A stretch of 64,000 bases of DNA from Galaxea fascicularis. Taxonomy: Eukaryota > Cnidaria > Anthozoa > Scleractinia > Euphylliidae. The stretch lies in contig OX419343.1 of the NCBI GenBank assembly GCA_948470475.1, positions 24,624,069 to 24,688,068 of the forward strand, given 5' to 3'. The notes below the pieces were generated by a model, which searched no databases, had not been told where the DNA came from, and saw only the letters and a list, made by a program, of their open reading frames with translations. The stretch's first letter is position 1. Every line of letters begins with the position of its first letter. This document shows, piece by piece, positions 1-12,287 of this stretch. Made by a program: the position numbers and the translations under genes.

Positions 1-535
1 CCACTTGAGATGTTTGAAGGACACTCGAAAAATTAATAAATCACTCCCCTGCTGCTCGTGATTTACGAATTCTTCTCGTATTGGTTTATCAGCCTATCAA
101 CCATAGAAAATTGTGATCTATTGCTTAAATATATCTATCTATAAGAATGCGTGGCTACGATCAAACCTTGTTTACATCTGGTTTCACCCTCTCACCCTCC
201 TACGTTAATTCGAGTTATCTTTGTGCCTTCTGTCCGGTTCCCCCCTGATCTTTAACTCCCACCCCTCCCCTAATTCCCCCTACCTTGAGTCATCTTCGTG
301 CCTGCCGTCCGGTTCTTCCTGATCTTCCATGGCCTCGAGGCACATGAAATCCGGGGGCACCTCCCGCATCTGTACACTGGGTGCCCCTGTCAGGCATTTA
401 ACGTTTTCTATCACAGTGTGTTTGATGTGATCAAGGTACTGAACAAGGAAAGACACAAAAGCGGCCACTGATGAAAAATGCGAGAGAACAATTTTTAAAA
501 TAGTTGAACAGACGTCAACAAGACTATTTATAGGC
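1..535. other. Intergenic, no supported gene
   Basis: An 87-codon frame on the minus strand (280-543) ends in an acidic stretch (EAMEDQEEPDGRHEDDSR) but matches no family I recognise, and the rest is simple AT-rich sequence with CTCACCC runs. I do not call a gene. Confidence 0.4.
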
Positions 536-830
536 AAAGTCAACTCGCTTGCGGCTAGTCCAATACACTCAACTAGACTATAGTTGTGTATGGTTGTATT
601 CTATTGGAAAAGCGGAAGTCTAGTAGCGACCAGTTGGAAAAGTGTTCCATTGGAGTCTACTGGATCCATTGGTGACGAGTAGATTCTACTGGAGTAACCG
701 CTGGATCCATTGGTAACGAGTAGATTCTACTGGAGTATCCGATTTTCTAGTCGTGAGAGACTTCTTAATCATGTCGGGTGGGAGGCCGTGTAAAACTGTT
801 CCATTGGAGTCCACTGGATCCAGTGGTCTT
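536..830. repeat. Short tandem repeats, TGGATCCATTGGT family
   Basis: Direct copies of CTACTGGATCCATTGGTGAC / GAGTAGATTCTACTGGAGTA around 655-745, with a related GTCCACTGGATCCAGTGG at 810-827. Origin unknown. Confidence 0.6.
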
Positions 831-2267
831 AAACCCTTTAACCATAAGAAAGTATCCTTGTAATATTAACACTTTATAAATCAAAGTAGTCATGGAATAT
901 TTGAACAGGAGCACTCAGGATCATTACCATGTTCGTAGGAAAAGCGAAGAGACAATAAATGAGAATTGAAATTTTTAATCTTAGAAGCTAAATGGCTAAA
1001 TAGGAATATGAGGTTTCGTAGATAAAAACCAGTTTGGTTGTGATTTAAATTACTCACCTCTCATAGAGGGCGAGGACGTAGATCCCATTCAATGTCGTAC
1101 TTGTGGCAATCGTGTAGATTTTTGTCGAGATGGTCAAGATGATTTGCTGCCATATTTACTGAGCGAGTTGCGTACCTTACTACGAGACGCTGAGAAAACT
1201 CTGAGAATGGTACGGAATTGCACTCGATGAAGTTAACTTGAAATTGAACCAAAAAATTCATTTGTCCCCTGGGTATGGATTAGCTTATTTATTCAATACA
1301 ATGTGAATAGATCACTTAAAAGAACCGGCTAAATAAAGGTAGAATGGCGGCAAGAAAAGGGCGGTGTTGTTGAAATTTAGTCAACTTTTGTCCAATTATA
1401 AATATGAATTAATGTGTACGTTAAAAATCAACAAAAAACCCGAAAGTTAAAGGTAATGTCTGATTGTCATCCAAGGCATAACACGGTGGTCTTTTGCAAT
1501 AAAATCCAGGAAAATATATCAAAGGGTTGACATTGATTAGGATGCCGGGTTTATGTATTAATGTTGCGTTACTTTGATGGAAGTGGTTTAATTTACATAC
1601 GGGTGGAATTTTAACAAAATTTTTAATTTGGTAGCGTATATACACTTCCAATTGTTTGTAACGCATAAACAGAGAACAGGGAGGAACGGTTACTTTAAAT
1701 TGTGATCTTTATTGAATGAAGGAATGTGATCTATAGACTAAAATGAAATTGGCGCGAAATTAAGATTTATGTCTGATGAGATTCCTTGTAAAACATGGTG
1801 CCCTTTCGGTGGGCTGGTTTTGATTGACATTATTGGGGCGGTATCTTGTTTGCGGGCCACTTTAAAGCCGCATTTAATGGTTGTGTATACGTGTAGAAAT
1901 TTTTGGACGACATATCATTTGGTAGCATATATACAGTCATCATTGTTTGTTAAACATAAACTAAGAACGTGTGATAATTGTTTACATGGTGAGTGTTTCC
2001 AGAACGGCTCTTCAGGTCGCTTAGCGAGTGTGAAATACAAATCAACTGAGTTGGTTTTCCAACTCACTTAAAAGTTAAGGATTCGGCAAATAGTAATTAA
2101 ATAATAGTTAACCGAGGTCATTTAACGAGGTAGCTTAAGGAGCTGGTAATTCCTATGGGCCAATTACGAGGCGCTTGCAGTTACTGATGCGTGCTTTTTA
2201 TTCGTTTAGATTACGCGCTATAACTTTCTGAAATTGTCATATTGGCAAGTTCTCTAGTCTCATTTAA
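831..2267. other. Intergenic, nothing recognisable
   Basis: AT-rich. The 100-codon frame at 1769-2071 and the 81-codon frame at 1421-1666 share the phrase TTTGGTAGC(G/A)TATATACA in opposite orientations (about 1627-1646 and 1918-1936), suggesting a diverged inverted repeat rather than genes. Confidence 0.4.
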
Positions 2268-2871
2268 TGTTACCCGTGTAGACCCGAATCATTTTTAAAG
2301 CGTCCAACAAGGTGTGGTTACGAAAAATTGTTGCGTGACTTAGGTGAAGATTCGCGAATATGCTAATTTCGTCTGGAATCTTCTGCATATTTAATTAGTG
2401 TTGTATCATCGTGATTCAGTAATTCTAACTTAAGCCGTTTGTATATGTCGCTGTAAATAGTTTCTTATCGTAATGTTACTTTATTTAGTCGAGTCGGAAA
2501 GTTCTAGAATCTTATGTTGTAAAGTATATAAGCCGATCAGTGAAGCTTTAGAGTTTTCTGAGGAAGTAAGTAGAGTCTTAGAGTCTTAGTGAGAAGAGTG
2601 TTACAGAGGTCGCGTGTACATTTGGCGGAGGCCGTGTTTATTGAAGTGTGACAGAGGTCGCGTGTACATTTGGCGGAGGCCGTGAGTATTGAAGTGTGAC
2701 GGAGGTCGAGTGTAATTTTACAAGCCTAGTGTGAGCTTATTGTGAAGCCTTGTGTGGAGTTTACTACGTCCGTTTGGAATAAATAACCTTGTTGCTGTTC
2801 CGACAACCCTGCGTTCTGTTTAGACTTCAAACAACCCACTTCTCACTTCACAACATAACGAACTCGTAACA
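2268..2871 (+). mobile_element. Possible solo LTR
   Basis: The segment runs from TGTTAC to GTAACA, holds a TATA-like AGTATATAAGC at about 2522, two 52-bp direct repeats (GAGGTCGCGTGTACATTTGG) at about 2608 and 2656, and GGAATAAATAACC at 2778 as a poly(A)-like signal near its end. This order (TATA, leader, AATAAA, short inverted ends) is LTR-like. No matching 5-bp target duplication is seen (TTTAA versus GTGTG), so the left edge is uncertain. Confidence 0.35.
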
Positions 2872-3164
2872 GTGTGTAAACAAACCATTTTAAGGAATGT
2901 TAAGCGGGGTAACGGGTGTAGTGAAAACACGGTTATTGGAAAGGACCTGTGTCTTTTATTTTGTGTTGTTTTAATATACGGAATGTGAATTCTACATGAA
3001 ATGAAATCGCAAATAAGTGCAAAGTCATAGTTTGAGTCGGATTTTCTTGCTCGAAAACACTGTGGTCATTGATAGGGTAGTATTTAAATGTTGGGCTATT
3101 TTAAACTCGCTTTAGATGAATGTATGCTTGTCAAAAAGGGACAAAACAGCAAGATTGAATATGT

Positions 3165-3605
3165 ATATACCAAAAAAGATATAGATATGGGAAGACGTCA
3201 AACATGTATATCAAGGGACTTCCATATACACCAAGATTCTCTTTCGTATATCAACTCCTCTTTGAGACGTTTCAAGTGTGTTATATGTACAGCAAGATGC
3301 TTGATATATTTACATCAAGATTTCTCACCTATATACATCAAGTTTCCATAGAAATATACAACATGATTCGTGATATTTTTACATCAAGATGATACACATC
3401 AATAGGACTTTTGAAGTAGTGTTATATGTACATCAAAGCGCGCGATATATTTACATCAAGTTTCAGCATAGATATACAACATGATACGTGATATTTTTAC
3501 ATCAAGACGATACACATCAGTAGGACTTTTGAAGTAGTGTTATATGTACATTAAGATGCGCGATATATTTACATCAAGATTCCGCAAAAAATGTACATGA
3601 TTTCG
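3165..3605. repeat. About 120-bp tandem repeat
   Basis: Units centred on GTGATATTTTTACATCAAGA, GGACTTTTGAAGTAGTGTTA and GCGCGATATATTTACATCAAG. Two nearly identical units start at about 3360 and 3480; a diverged unit precedes them. Confidence 0.8.
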
Positions 3606-3734
3606 GTGATTCGTATATGAGTAACATGCGTACTATTCAGTTTGACCGCTGGTCAAACATAATGCCGACTTCAGGCTGTGTGGTCTACAGTGCAGAATCG
3701 GCCATGAGTCAGCGATATGAAGGTAGATCTTGGA

Positions 3735-3945
3735 CAAAATGTTCGACTCGTCGTTTCGTTGTGGCGTTTCGTCGTTTCGTCGTTTCGGCTCACCGATACT
3801 CCCAGTCGACTCGTTGTTTTCCGAGGTCGACTCGGCGAATTGCCAGTTCGACTCGTCGTCTTGTCAGTTCGATTCGTCGGCTGGTCTCGTTTGTCGATTC
3901 GTCGTTTCGTCGTTTCGACTCGTCCACTCAGAGGCGCTATAATTC
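3735..3945. repeat. TCGTCGTTTCG-type simple repeat
   Basis: Imperfect tandem copies of TCGTCGTTTCGTCGTTTCG with TTCGACTCG variants. All frames stay open through it and encode RRFVVS-like strings, which is a composition effect. Confidence 0.8.
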
Positions 3946-4025
3946 GACGTAAATTACATGAAGTGCTACTTAATTCCATGCACTTATACATGACGCAGTT
4001 ATTTATAATTTGCTCTGTGCCGAAA

Positions 4026-4481
4026 ATGGATTCTTTGAAGAGCTACCTACGGCACAGCATAGAATTTGTGTTAAATCGACTGAATGAGCAGTTTCATGAT
4101 AGTGAAAATAGAACCGGATATCTAGTTACACACCTTGACAGAGTTTTGTATATTCTAGCGCGTGCATCTTCGTTATTTAACATTCCCACTCAACTGGAGG
4201 GTTTATTGCAAAGAGCTCACGAAATGGTTGTTGTTCTTGGAGGTGATAACAACTCGTCACAAAGGCGGTCGTTCAAGTTTACAGGATGCAGGGGTCGTCC
4301 CAGCATAGATATTCCTAGAGAGGTCCTGGAGCAATACCTTGAGAACAATTTCACACCTGAACAAATTGCTCGACTTTTCTGTGTGTCTTCCAAGACGATC
4401 AGAAGACGTATAATGGGATATCAACTGCACTTCGAAAAACATAGTTCCCTAACGGACGAAGAATTGGATGATGTTATGTAA
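4026..4481 (+). CDS. Orphan HTH protein, integrase N-terminal-region type
   Basis: A 151-residue frame from the ATG at 4026: an N-terminal helical part (KSYLRHSIEFVLNRLNEQF) and then a C-terminal DNA-binding segment, GCRGRPSIDIPREVLEQYLE, FTPEQIARLFCVSSKTIRRR and LTDEELDDVM. In fish and cnidarians a closely similar GRP-HTH block precedes an rve integrase domain in transposon-derived proteins. Here the integrase is missing: TAA follows directly, although GTTAT|GTAACT could be a splice donor. The frame stays open upstream to 3717 only because it reads through a (TCGTCGTTTCG)n repeat, so I prefer the later ATG. It may be a domesticated or truncated transposon gene. Confidence 0.55.
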   Translation: MDSLKSYLRHSIEFVLNRLNEQFHDSENRTGYLVTHLDRVLYILARASSLFNIPTQLEGLLQRAHEMVVVLGGDNNSSQRRSFKFTGCRGRPSIDIPREVLEQYLENNFTPEQIARLFCVSSKTIRRRIMGYQLHFEKHSSLTDEELDDVM

Positions 4482-4559
4482 CTATGAATCTTCCATTGTC
4501 GTATTTGGGATTCGAATGCTTGCATTATACTAGTGATGTGTATTCATGAGGCTGAATGC

Positions 4560-5038
4560 TATCTCCAGGAGCTTACATGAAAGTGCAGGGTTCGTACTTT
4601 ATGAATAGCTGTGTTGCTGTTCTTCAGTTCACCAAGAAATGGTGTTTGAAGGACATTTTCTGCAGTACAGTATAAGAATTGTGGCGGGTCACGCAGAACG
4701 GACGTCAAATTTTCGCCCGACAATTCCAGCGCTGTGAAGTCCAAAGAAGCGATTTCGGCAATTTGGTCGTCAATTATGCTTTTTAAAGGGGAAACCACAA
4801 TCACACAAGTCTTTTCTGATCGCAATTGCTCCTTCGCAATGGCAAAAACGGTGAATATTAGGCTTTTGCCGAACCCTGTAGGCAAAATTGCCATGACGTC
4901 CCGTCCAGCAAGCAGCTCCTTCACAGCCGTTTCCTGCTCACTCTTAAGAATAATTTTCTCCTTCTCTCTACTCACATTGAGACGTTCTAGCGCTTTATCG
5001 ATGGTTGATTCGGCCGACTCCGCCATTATTTTTCGCAA
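4560..5038 (-). pseudogene. RecQ-like helicase N-terminal fragment, second copy
   Basis: The reading starts MRKIMAESAESTIDKALERL and contains MAILPTGFGKSLIFTVFAIA (Walker A GFGKS), VVSPLKSIIDDQIAEI and FLYCTAENVLQ. About 140 codons in it leaves the family sequence after GELKNSNTAIHK, before the DEAH box. It starts 245 bp inside a terminal repeat that ends at 5282, the same layout as the copy at 21817, so the helicase belongs to the transposon rather than being captured by it. Confidence 0.8.
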
Positions 5039-5149
5039 TAGTCTACCATCTCGCTCCCTTGGGAAATATGAGAAAGCTTATGCGAAGGATCATCTACTAT
5101 GATTGACATATGTATAGCCCTCGACCAATCAGTTTCCCCGCACACTGGT

Positions 5150-5282
5150 GTGCGGGACTATTCAAAATACCGGGGTTTTCTGGCAGGCGGTATTTCAAAC
5201 GCCTCGTCCCCACTCCTTTTTTTTGGATCGCGGCTCTGCCGCCAAAACTTTAATCACACAATACCGCCAGCTGCGCAGGCTA
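5150..5282. repeat. Terminal inverted repeat of the helicase transposon
   Basis: Contains GGTTTTCTGGCAGGCGGTAT and ends CTGCGCAGGCTA, matching the right end of the element at 22995-23177 (GGTTTTCGGGCAGGCGGTTT to GTGCAGGCTA). The other end of this copy was not found. Confidence 0.6.
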
Positions 5283-5934
5283 GATCATTTCTGTTTCAGA
5301 ATGGTTTGCCCGCATTACCGCTCACGCATGCCTAGATAACAGCATAATCTGAATATTCCCGACGTGACGCGGCGCACCCTGCCATACATAGCTCCCTCGA
5401 CCGGAAATTACGCACAAAAATGTCCACTCCAAATAATTCTGTACATTACCAGATCATTCGTTCGGAGGGTTGCCCTCGATCGAGGAGTTGATTTCGCTGC
5501 GAGTTTTAAAAACATCTCGACCTTAGTTTTGTTTGCCAACCCACCGTTTCTCGTGTGAAAGGTAAACTCTTCAAGTGCCTTGTTTATATTCAACAGTCAA
5601 TCAAATGAATTGAGTTCACCGCATGACTGGCTTAGAATAACATTTTTTTGCAATTTTGGTTTATTTTATGCTCAGGTGTCTATGGAAAAAGAAATTAACA
5701 TATATCAAAAAGAGTTGCTATGCTGCGGCCGGGGATGGCTAAAACCGTTGAAGTATTTAAGTCACTTAAAAACTCCAGGGCAGAAGAAACATGTACAGAA
5801 ACCGTTACCTTTTACTGCACCTAGTTTGCAGTCTTTTTATTTCCATTGGTCATAAACTTTCACAGTAATGGAGCTAATGGCTCTAATTTCTCTTAAGTTT
5901 GCAAGACCGAGGCGACATTGTGTCCAGGAGATAA
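5283..5934. other. Intergenic, nothing recognisable
   Basis: Short frames only (61-91 codons), none with a family resemblance. Confidence 0.4.
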
Positions 5935-6535
5935 AGCCTTATTCTCGGTTTTCACATGACGTCATCAAAATAAAAAATAAGGAATTATCTATCCTTTTGA
6001 GATTTTAGTTTAGCTAGTAATTAGAACAGCTGAAGACGTATCTTTCCACAAATTTTCAGTTTGATTGGTTTTTTCGTCTTGTGATAAAGCGAGGTTGAAT
6101 TTCTAAGCTTTTGCGTGACACGATATTAAACTGGCGGCCCAGAATGCTGTCACGTAGGTTAAAAAAAGTGACTTAGCTGCTGAGATTTCGCAAACTGAAC
6201 AGTCCTTGAATGAGAATAAGTACTCACATAGATGTTTATGAGCCCTCAGCGGACGAGTATGGGCTTTTTATAGCAAAACTCGATGACATATGTTTTTGTT
6301 AGCTTCCGGCCGCCATATTTGTGCCCCTCAGAGGAACACAAACATGGCGTCTCCATACAAAAGCCTTAAAATTTAAGTAGAACATTTCTTCGAATATCTC
6401 CCGCACGAAACATCTCACAGACCTGAATCTTTACGAGACTGTTTGAATATTCATCTTCTTTTGTCTCTTTAATTCTTGACTTTATTTGTTAAATGGTTTT
6501 GATGACGGTGTGACAGTGAAAACCGGCAATTATCG
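5935..6535. mobile_element. Possible MITE
   Basis: CTCGGTTTTCACATGACGTC near 5944 is mirrored by an imperfect inverted copy at about 6495-6528 (GATGACGGTGTGACAGTGAA then AACCG). The interior holds CCGGCCGCCATATTTGTGCC, which looks like a dispersed repeat. No coding frame. Confidence 0.4.
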
Positions 6536-9500
6536 AAAAGTATTAAACGGAAGAGCTTAGGGTTCTAATCGGGCAAAAATAATGCTAGAGTAGGATTTAT
6601 CAGATACGATTCATGCCTTATCAAAATTTTTTCCTACACAATCCTGACTCTCAACAGCGTTTTTCATAGCACATGAAGAACCCAAATTTCTAATCCAGTA
6701 ACTGAATAATGAGCCCAAAAAACACTGGCACCCGATTATTGAAAAGTTCTGTCAGAAAACTGCCGTAATGGTCACACGGTTACAGGTGCTCCATGTTCAA
6801 CAAAGTAAAAAGTTAGAAATTTAGCAAGAGAGGATTTACCGCGAACGACAGGACAACGCCGAAAAATATCCGGTTTATTTCGGCTTAAACTTAATTGCAT
6901 TAATTCACTATTTTCCTACTCGCGAATATAGATCGCTAGAAAACTCATAACTGCAGTAAATTAAAATAGGTTAAGGTTATTACATAGGCTAGCTGGCAAT
7001 TTAAGACAAGAAAAGCAATTTGAAACGAAAAAAGTACCGATAAATTTGCTTCGAATTTGTTTATCCAGTGAAACTCGCTAGATCCAGATCTCATTTCTGA
7101 TCCAACTTAATTTTTTGTTCATTTCATCAACATACCGAGAAAATATTCCAAAACGTCGATCATCCTTTTAAAACGATTGGATTTCGGCAGATTTGAGGCA
7201 AATTTCTAATTGATTGTTTGCTAAAAAGGCGTCGGAAATTGACTGAAAAAAGAACCGGTATTACACTGAAAGAAAAGACTAAAATTGTTCCGAAAAAGAA
7301 GCTCGCGTTTTACTCAAGGATACTTCTGATTTACGACATCAGTGAAATGAAAACAATTAAGTTTACTGCAACAAAGAGCTGGACACGAGCTAGTTTAGCG
7401 GCCAAGCACGACAAAAAAAAAGGACCGATCCAGACTGAATTAATTAATATTTTGTGCCTTGGCAAAAGTTAATTCGAACTGAGTATCATTCTGGAAAAAA
7501 CTTCGCTGTCATTTGTGTTTGCTAATGACGTGTCGGAAAACAAAACTTCGGTTAAGAAATCTCTGAACTGATCAGTTTCACTTCTCCCTTAAAGTGCTTG
7601 ACCTAAAACGGAAAAAAGCTCGACCTCTTAATTCAGTGGTGGCGAAAAAATGCGAAGAAATCAATCTCAATATTTGCATCATGCCATCTTAGAATAATAC
7701 TTTTCAGTTGACATTTCTTTTTCTTCAGGCAAAACTGGCTTCTAATTACAAACTCAAGTTGCAAGTTTTTTTCCGGATGTTTTATTCAAAAAAGCAGCTG
7801 GTATGTGTTGATGCCACTTAGTCTGGTTTGAGCTACAGTTAAACGATACCGAACGAAAAACAACACAGAAAATTTGCATGCTAATATGACTGCAAGATTA
7901 GAGCATTAGTCGATCTTCAGTCTTTTGTGGGCGGTTACGACTAATTTCAGAGTTGAATTGCTGGCCAACCGGGTGACACCCACTCGTGAAAAAAGGATTG
8001 AAAAATCTCGTTTCTTATCTTAAAACTGAAAATAAAGGATCGCTTTTTAGCTTTTCTATCTTTCCATAGGCTGATAATTTCATTACAGCGACAACTGGTC
8101 TAAATTATTTCTACGTAAATCAGTTGAATATTTAGTGTTTTTGCTCGCGCCAGCTAATTACAGAGATGTTTTATCTCGCGGCTTACAAAAATAATTTCTG
8201 AATGAAGGCCGGCAATGTCCAAAAGGCCGTCAACATGTTTCCCGCTGTTTTAGTTTTCGCAAAAAGCGCGGAAAATCCCAAAATAACTTTGTCGCCAAAT
8301 TTCAAACGCACAATTAGGTGTTTCCGTTGGGTAGCATATTTGACGAGCCATAACGTTGCCAGACAGCTGAGCAATATTCCGTGTAGCCCAGAAAAATTCA
8401 GCGACGTATTTATGAAAATTTGTTACACACTGTTGGCAAAAGAACAGAGATCGAGACCTATTGAAAGCTAAGGGTCCAAATTTACTTTGATGAAAAGTAA
8501 GCTCTTTCCAGCGATAAGCCCCCTTCATGTGCCAGACATAAATATTTGTCTGATAAAAAGAACGTCGAAAAAAAAAAAAAAAAGACAAGCCCATTTTAAA
8601 AGATATAATGCATAGCGCTCCTGCTTAAAGCCCAGAATATGTCTTATTCAGTTTTCGATTAAGATAGGCTGTGTTAAGGTTTCACCGTTTTGTTGTCGAT
8701 TGGAATACCTCTATTTGATACGTAAAACAGCTTCGTACGACTAGCCCTTCCTGCCACAGTAGAAAGTCATGTAGCAAATATAGGCCTTGTCTTTACATTT
8801 GGAATTTTACGCTGTAGTGCTTGGGGCGTAAAAATGATCTCTATCGGAAATATTACAGACCGCGGGGGCTTTTCGTTTCCTAAAGGCGATTTCTGTTGTT
8901 TTTCAACTCGAATGTCACACAATCACTTCATTTACCTTTGTATGAAGACACGAACGTGAGATCAGAGCTGAGGTCACATTTGATCACATCCCAAGCATGT
9001 GAAAGAGCTCTTTCCGACGATGTGACTGAGTGAATGGTGTCTTCATAAGAACAACCACTAATAACCAAGGTCAGAGGCTAAATTATTACATAAGTTCTGA
9101 ATTGGCGAAATCTTTGATCTGGCGTCGTGAAATTAGATTAGATAGTCTTCCTCTATTTTTATGTTGTTTTCGGAAGTTTAAATGTAAATCTCTCTCTCCT
9201 TGATCGCCTTGAAATGATTACGCTGTACTTCGTCGCTGCTAAAGGAACGAAAACAGAAATAAAAGTAGAGACGTGACCTTTTCGACTTCATTGATGCCAT
9301 CAACATATTAAATAATAGTGGTAATTTGTAACACCTCTAAAGAGGGTAGATAGATTAACCCGGATCAATGTCAGTATCCGGGCAACTACGCACCCACCCC
9401 TCCCCTAACCCAACAAGTTAAAGTAAGTAAATAAGTTAATGTTAATGTTGAGTTAGGGGAGGGGTAGGTACGCAAGCACGATTAACGCAAACGCGCTTTT

Positions 9501-12287
9501 CAGGTTCAAGTGCTTGTCTAATAAGTTTAATAATAATAATAATAAGTTTTAATAATAAGTCTAATAAAATCATAATAAATCACAATAAATAAATCAAAAA
9601 TCAGGCAGATACAAAACGATATAGTCCATCTCCGCCCACAAATAGCAAAGGCTAATCGCGGTGGGCGGAGCTGTCTTGTAAGAAACTTTTCTTTCTTTCT
9701 GTCTGTCTGTCCTTCCCAGATCAGATGTATTACTTCAGTGTTGCACTGAATAAAAATAAATCGTTTATTTTCGTTTCCAACTGTTGAACTATCAAGGTAA
9801 CAACTGTAACTTCGCCAGAGGGCCGCTCGAGTGTAGAGGGCCCTACCGTCACAAATAATTATTTTTAGCAGCAGGAACTCTTGCTATAGAAAAACATGTG
9901 CCAGATATCACATTTATTGAAGAAGACAAGACTAGTTCCTCGAAAAAATTGCAATTTCAGAAGTCAAAACATGAAAACTCATTGCGTTGCATTGGAAATA
10001 TTGTGCTTTCGTTATTGGGCCGGTCTTCTTATACCCAGGTGCCAAAGGTTGACGCCCTCCGTCAGTCAATAGCTTCTTGTCTGTTCAATTTTCTGTATCG
10101 TTATTCTTGATTCATAGTGAAAGGATCGATCCCTGGAGCCAGGGAGGCAAGCTAGTTTGTACCATGTACCAATTGTGAAGAACGTGAAGGGGCTTAAGTG
10201 CTAGTTCCTCCCTTGAACCCTTAGATCAAAATTTACAATCTCATTTGTTGCCACCACGCATTTGCTATGGAGGTAGTGGAGCGAAGTTGTTAAAATATCA
10301 AGCAAATTCATCTTGTATGATCACGTCCTTAATTCTCATGACCACTCTGTTTTATTAAGCGTTGCGTTGATATTACGAGGGGAAATCTGATCACTCAGTC
10401 CTAGGTTAAACAATTACGTCATAGCACAAGTCTTCACCGCATCACCCACCGCATTGATGACTCGCTCTTCACTTGTTCCAAGGTCTTAAACGAGAAATCC
10501 TTGGGAATGAGAACGAGTTCAGGGTAAGGAACAATTAAAGGGCCAGCTGCTATGGCCAGGGCAGTTTTCGAGGAAATTTTAGGGCTTCCCAAAGGTACAG
10601 TTTTGATTAGAGGGTTTTGGAATCATATGTAGGTTTAGCCCGCGTGGCAGGTATATTCAAAGGGGGAAATAAGAAGCGCCAATGGGGTAGGAAGTGAGTA
10701 AGGAGGTTTTGTATATTTCCCTAGAACTCGCCCGTACTTTAGATTTTGTGAGGACATTTGCTATAACCGCTCGTTATCGTGAGACTTCCGATCGCCTAAA
10801 AATGATTTTAAACTCTAATTGCCTTCACTAATTTGTAACTGAGGCCGTTGTTAACCGCGACACGAAACTTATATGAATAAAAAAAAAACATATTTAATAA
10901 ATTTTCTGCGAAATGTTACCGATAAACTTTCTTTTCTTGTCTGTTTGTTCAGTACTTTGTCGTTCATGGGGGTTACATCACACACTTTCCTCAATTAAAA
11001 ACAGGAAACAAAATAACCGAAATATTTATTAATTCGGGTTGCATCTCAAATTGTGACCATGGCACCTGATTTGCACACTTCTCCGACGAATTAATATTTC
11101 CCTCATAACTTTAATAACCTTTCAAGAATAAAATAAATAAGAAGGCAATAATTCGTGCAATTTTGAGTGTTTTTTCACGATTGTTCAATTACTGGTTAAT
11201 TTACAGGAAATCCTAAGAGAAACGATTAAAGGTTTAGGGAAACTACTATTTTTAATCGAAATGCCACACAATAAAAACAGCAATATGAAAAATGTAATAA
11301 GTTAATTTATTTTAATGCGATATCTGAAAAACCTCTAGGAATTGTTTATCATTTGGCGCCTATTTTCTAAGTTTCTCTAATTACAGGCAATTTAAAGCCT
11401 CGGTGCCGCCATCAGGTGTTTACGTAGTATGCAATACCTGACAAATCGTTTACTATAAAAAACCTCTTACATACACATAACATATGATGAAGAAAATTGA
11501 AAAATAAGGATATTCTTTGTGTAAAACATTATTGCCGACGTTAGTGGAGTCAAAATAAGGAGAAATCTAATCTCCGTAAAAAATTGATAATTACAACAGC
11601 AAAATAAAATCTCCCTTAGTGTTTGTTAAAGAAAGATAAGTAAGTCATGGTTAATACCAAGAAAACATTGCTAAAATTATCATCAGTGCTACGGAAAAGT
11701 CTTCTTTCCCATATAACCTTGAAGCAATATCATATTTCAGTCTCCCATTTGAGCGATTTCGTGAAAGTTAAGTCCAAATGGCCAGGAGCCTATTAAACAA
11801 CTGAACGCACCAATCAGAAGTTAAACTAAATACATACGAATGGAGCTAAGCGCGTGAAAAAGTTGGCGAGCATGACACGATTCCTTATGGCTTCGTTTCT
11901 TGATGGTTGAAAAGCGTCGGCATTTTGCTTTCATCATCATTATCAGAATCATTGCCATTGTAAATTGTATACCACTCAAAAGCGCTTCTTAATACTTCAG
12001 GTCGAAAAAATCAGTAAATAAAATCAGTAAATAAATAGCTAAATAAGTTAATGAATCAATAAACATTTAACAAATCAATAAATTAATTAATGAACAATTT
12101 GTAACTACAAATACGATTCACACCTTCTTAAGAAATTAAGTATTTTAAAGAACAGAATTTGAATAAACGTAATTCGACGCCGACGCCTCTCAAACTGACT
12201 CCAAGGGGTCTTCTTCTTCCCGTTCCCTGAAGCCCTTGGGGAATAAGTTAGCCACAAAAACTTGTATGACAGATCAGTTCAAGGGAA
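6536..12287. other. Long intergenic region downstream of NWD1
   Basis: No exon or RNA gene recognised over 5.7 kb. Short frames such as 7218-7472, 8202-8471 and 9898-10110 resemble no family. AT-rich stretches include ATAAT runs at 9525-9600 and 12001-12100. Candidate minus-strand poly(A) signals (TTTATT on this strand) for NWD1 are at 11307 and 11025, which would make a 3' UTR of about 1 kb or more. Confidence 0.45.
9387..9474. repeat. Inverted repeat, CCCCTCCCCTAAC arms
   Basis: Arms TACGCACCCACCCCTCCCCT and AGGGGAGGGGTAGGTACGCA can form a hairpin of about 28 bp with a 30-base AT-rich loop. A second small hairpin, CTCCGCCCAC / GTGGGCGGAG, lies at 9630-9670. Confidence 0.7.

Noticed and set aside
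1769..2071. 100-codon frame
   Set aside because: No family resemblance, no splice context and low-complexity flanks; not supported as a gene.
3717..4025. Long N-terminal extension of the HTH protein
   Set aside because: The added residues are RRFVVS-like strings from a TCG-rich simple repeat; the ATG at 4026 is the better start.
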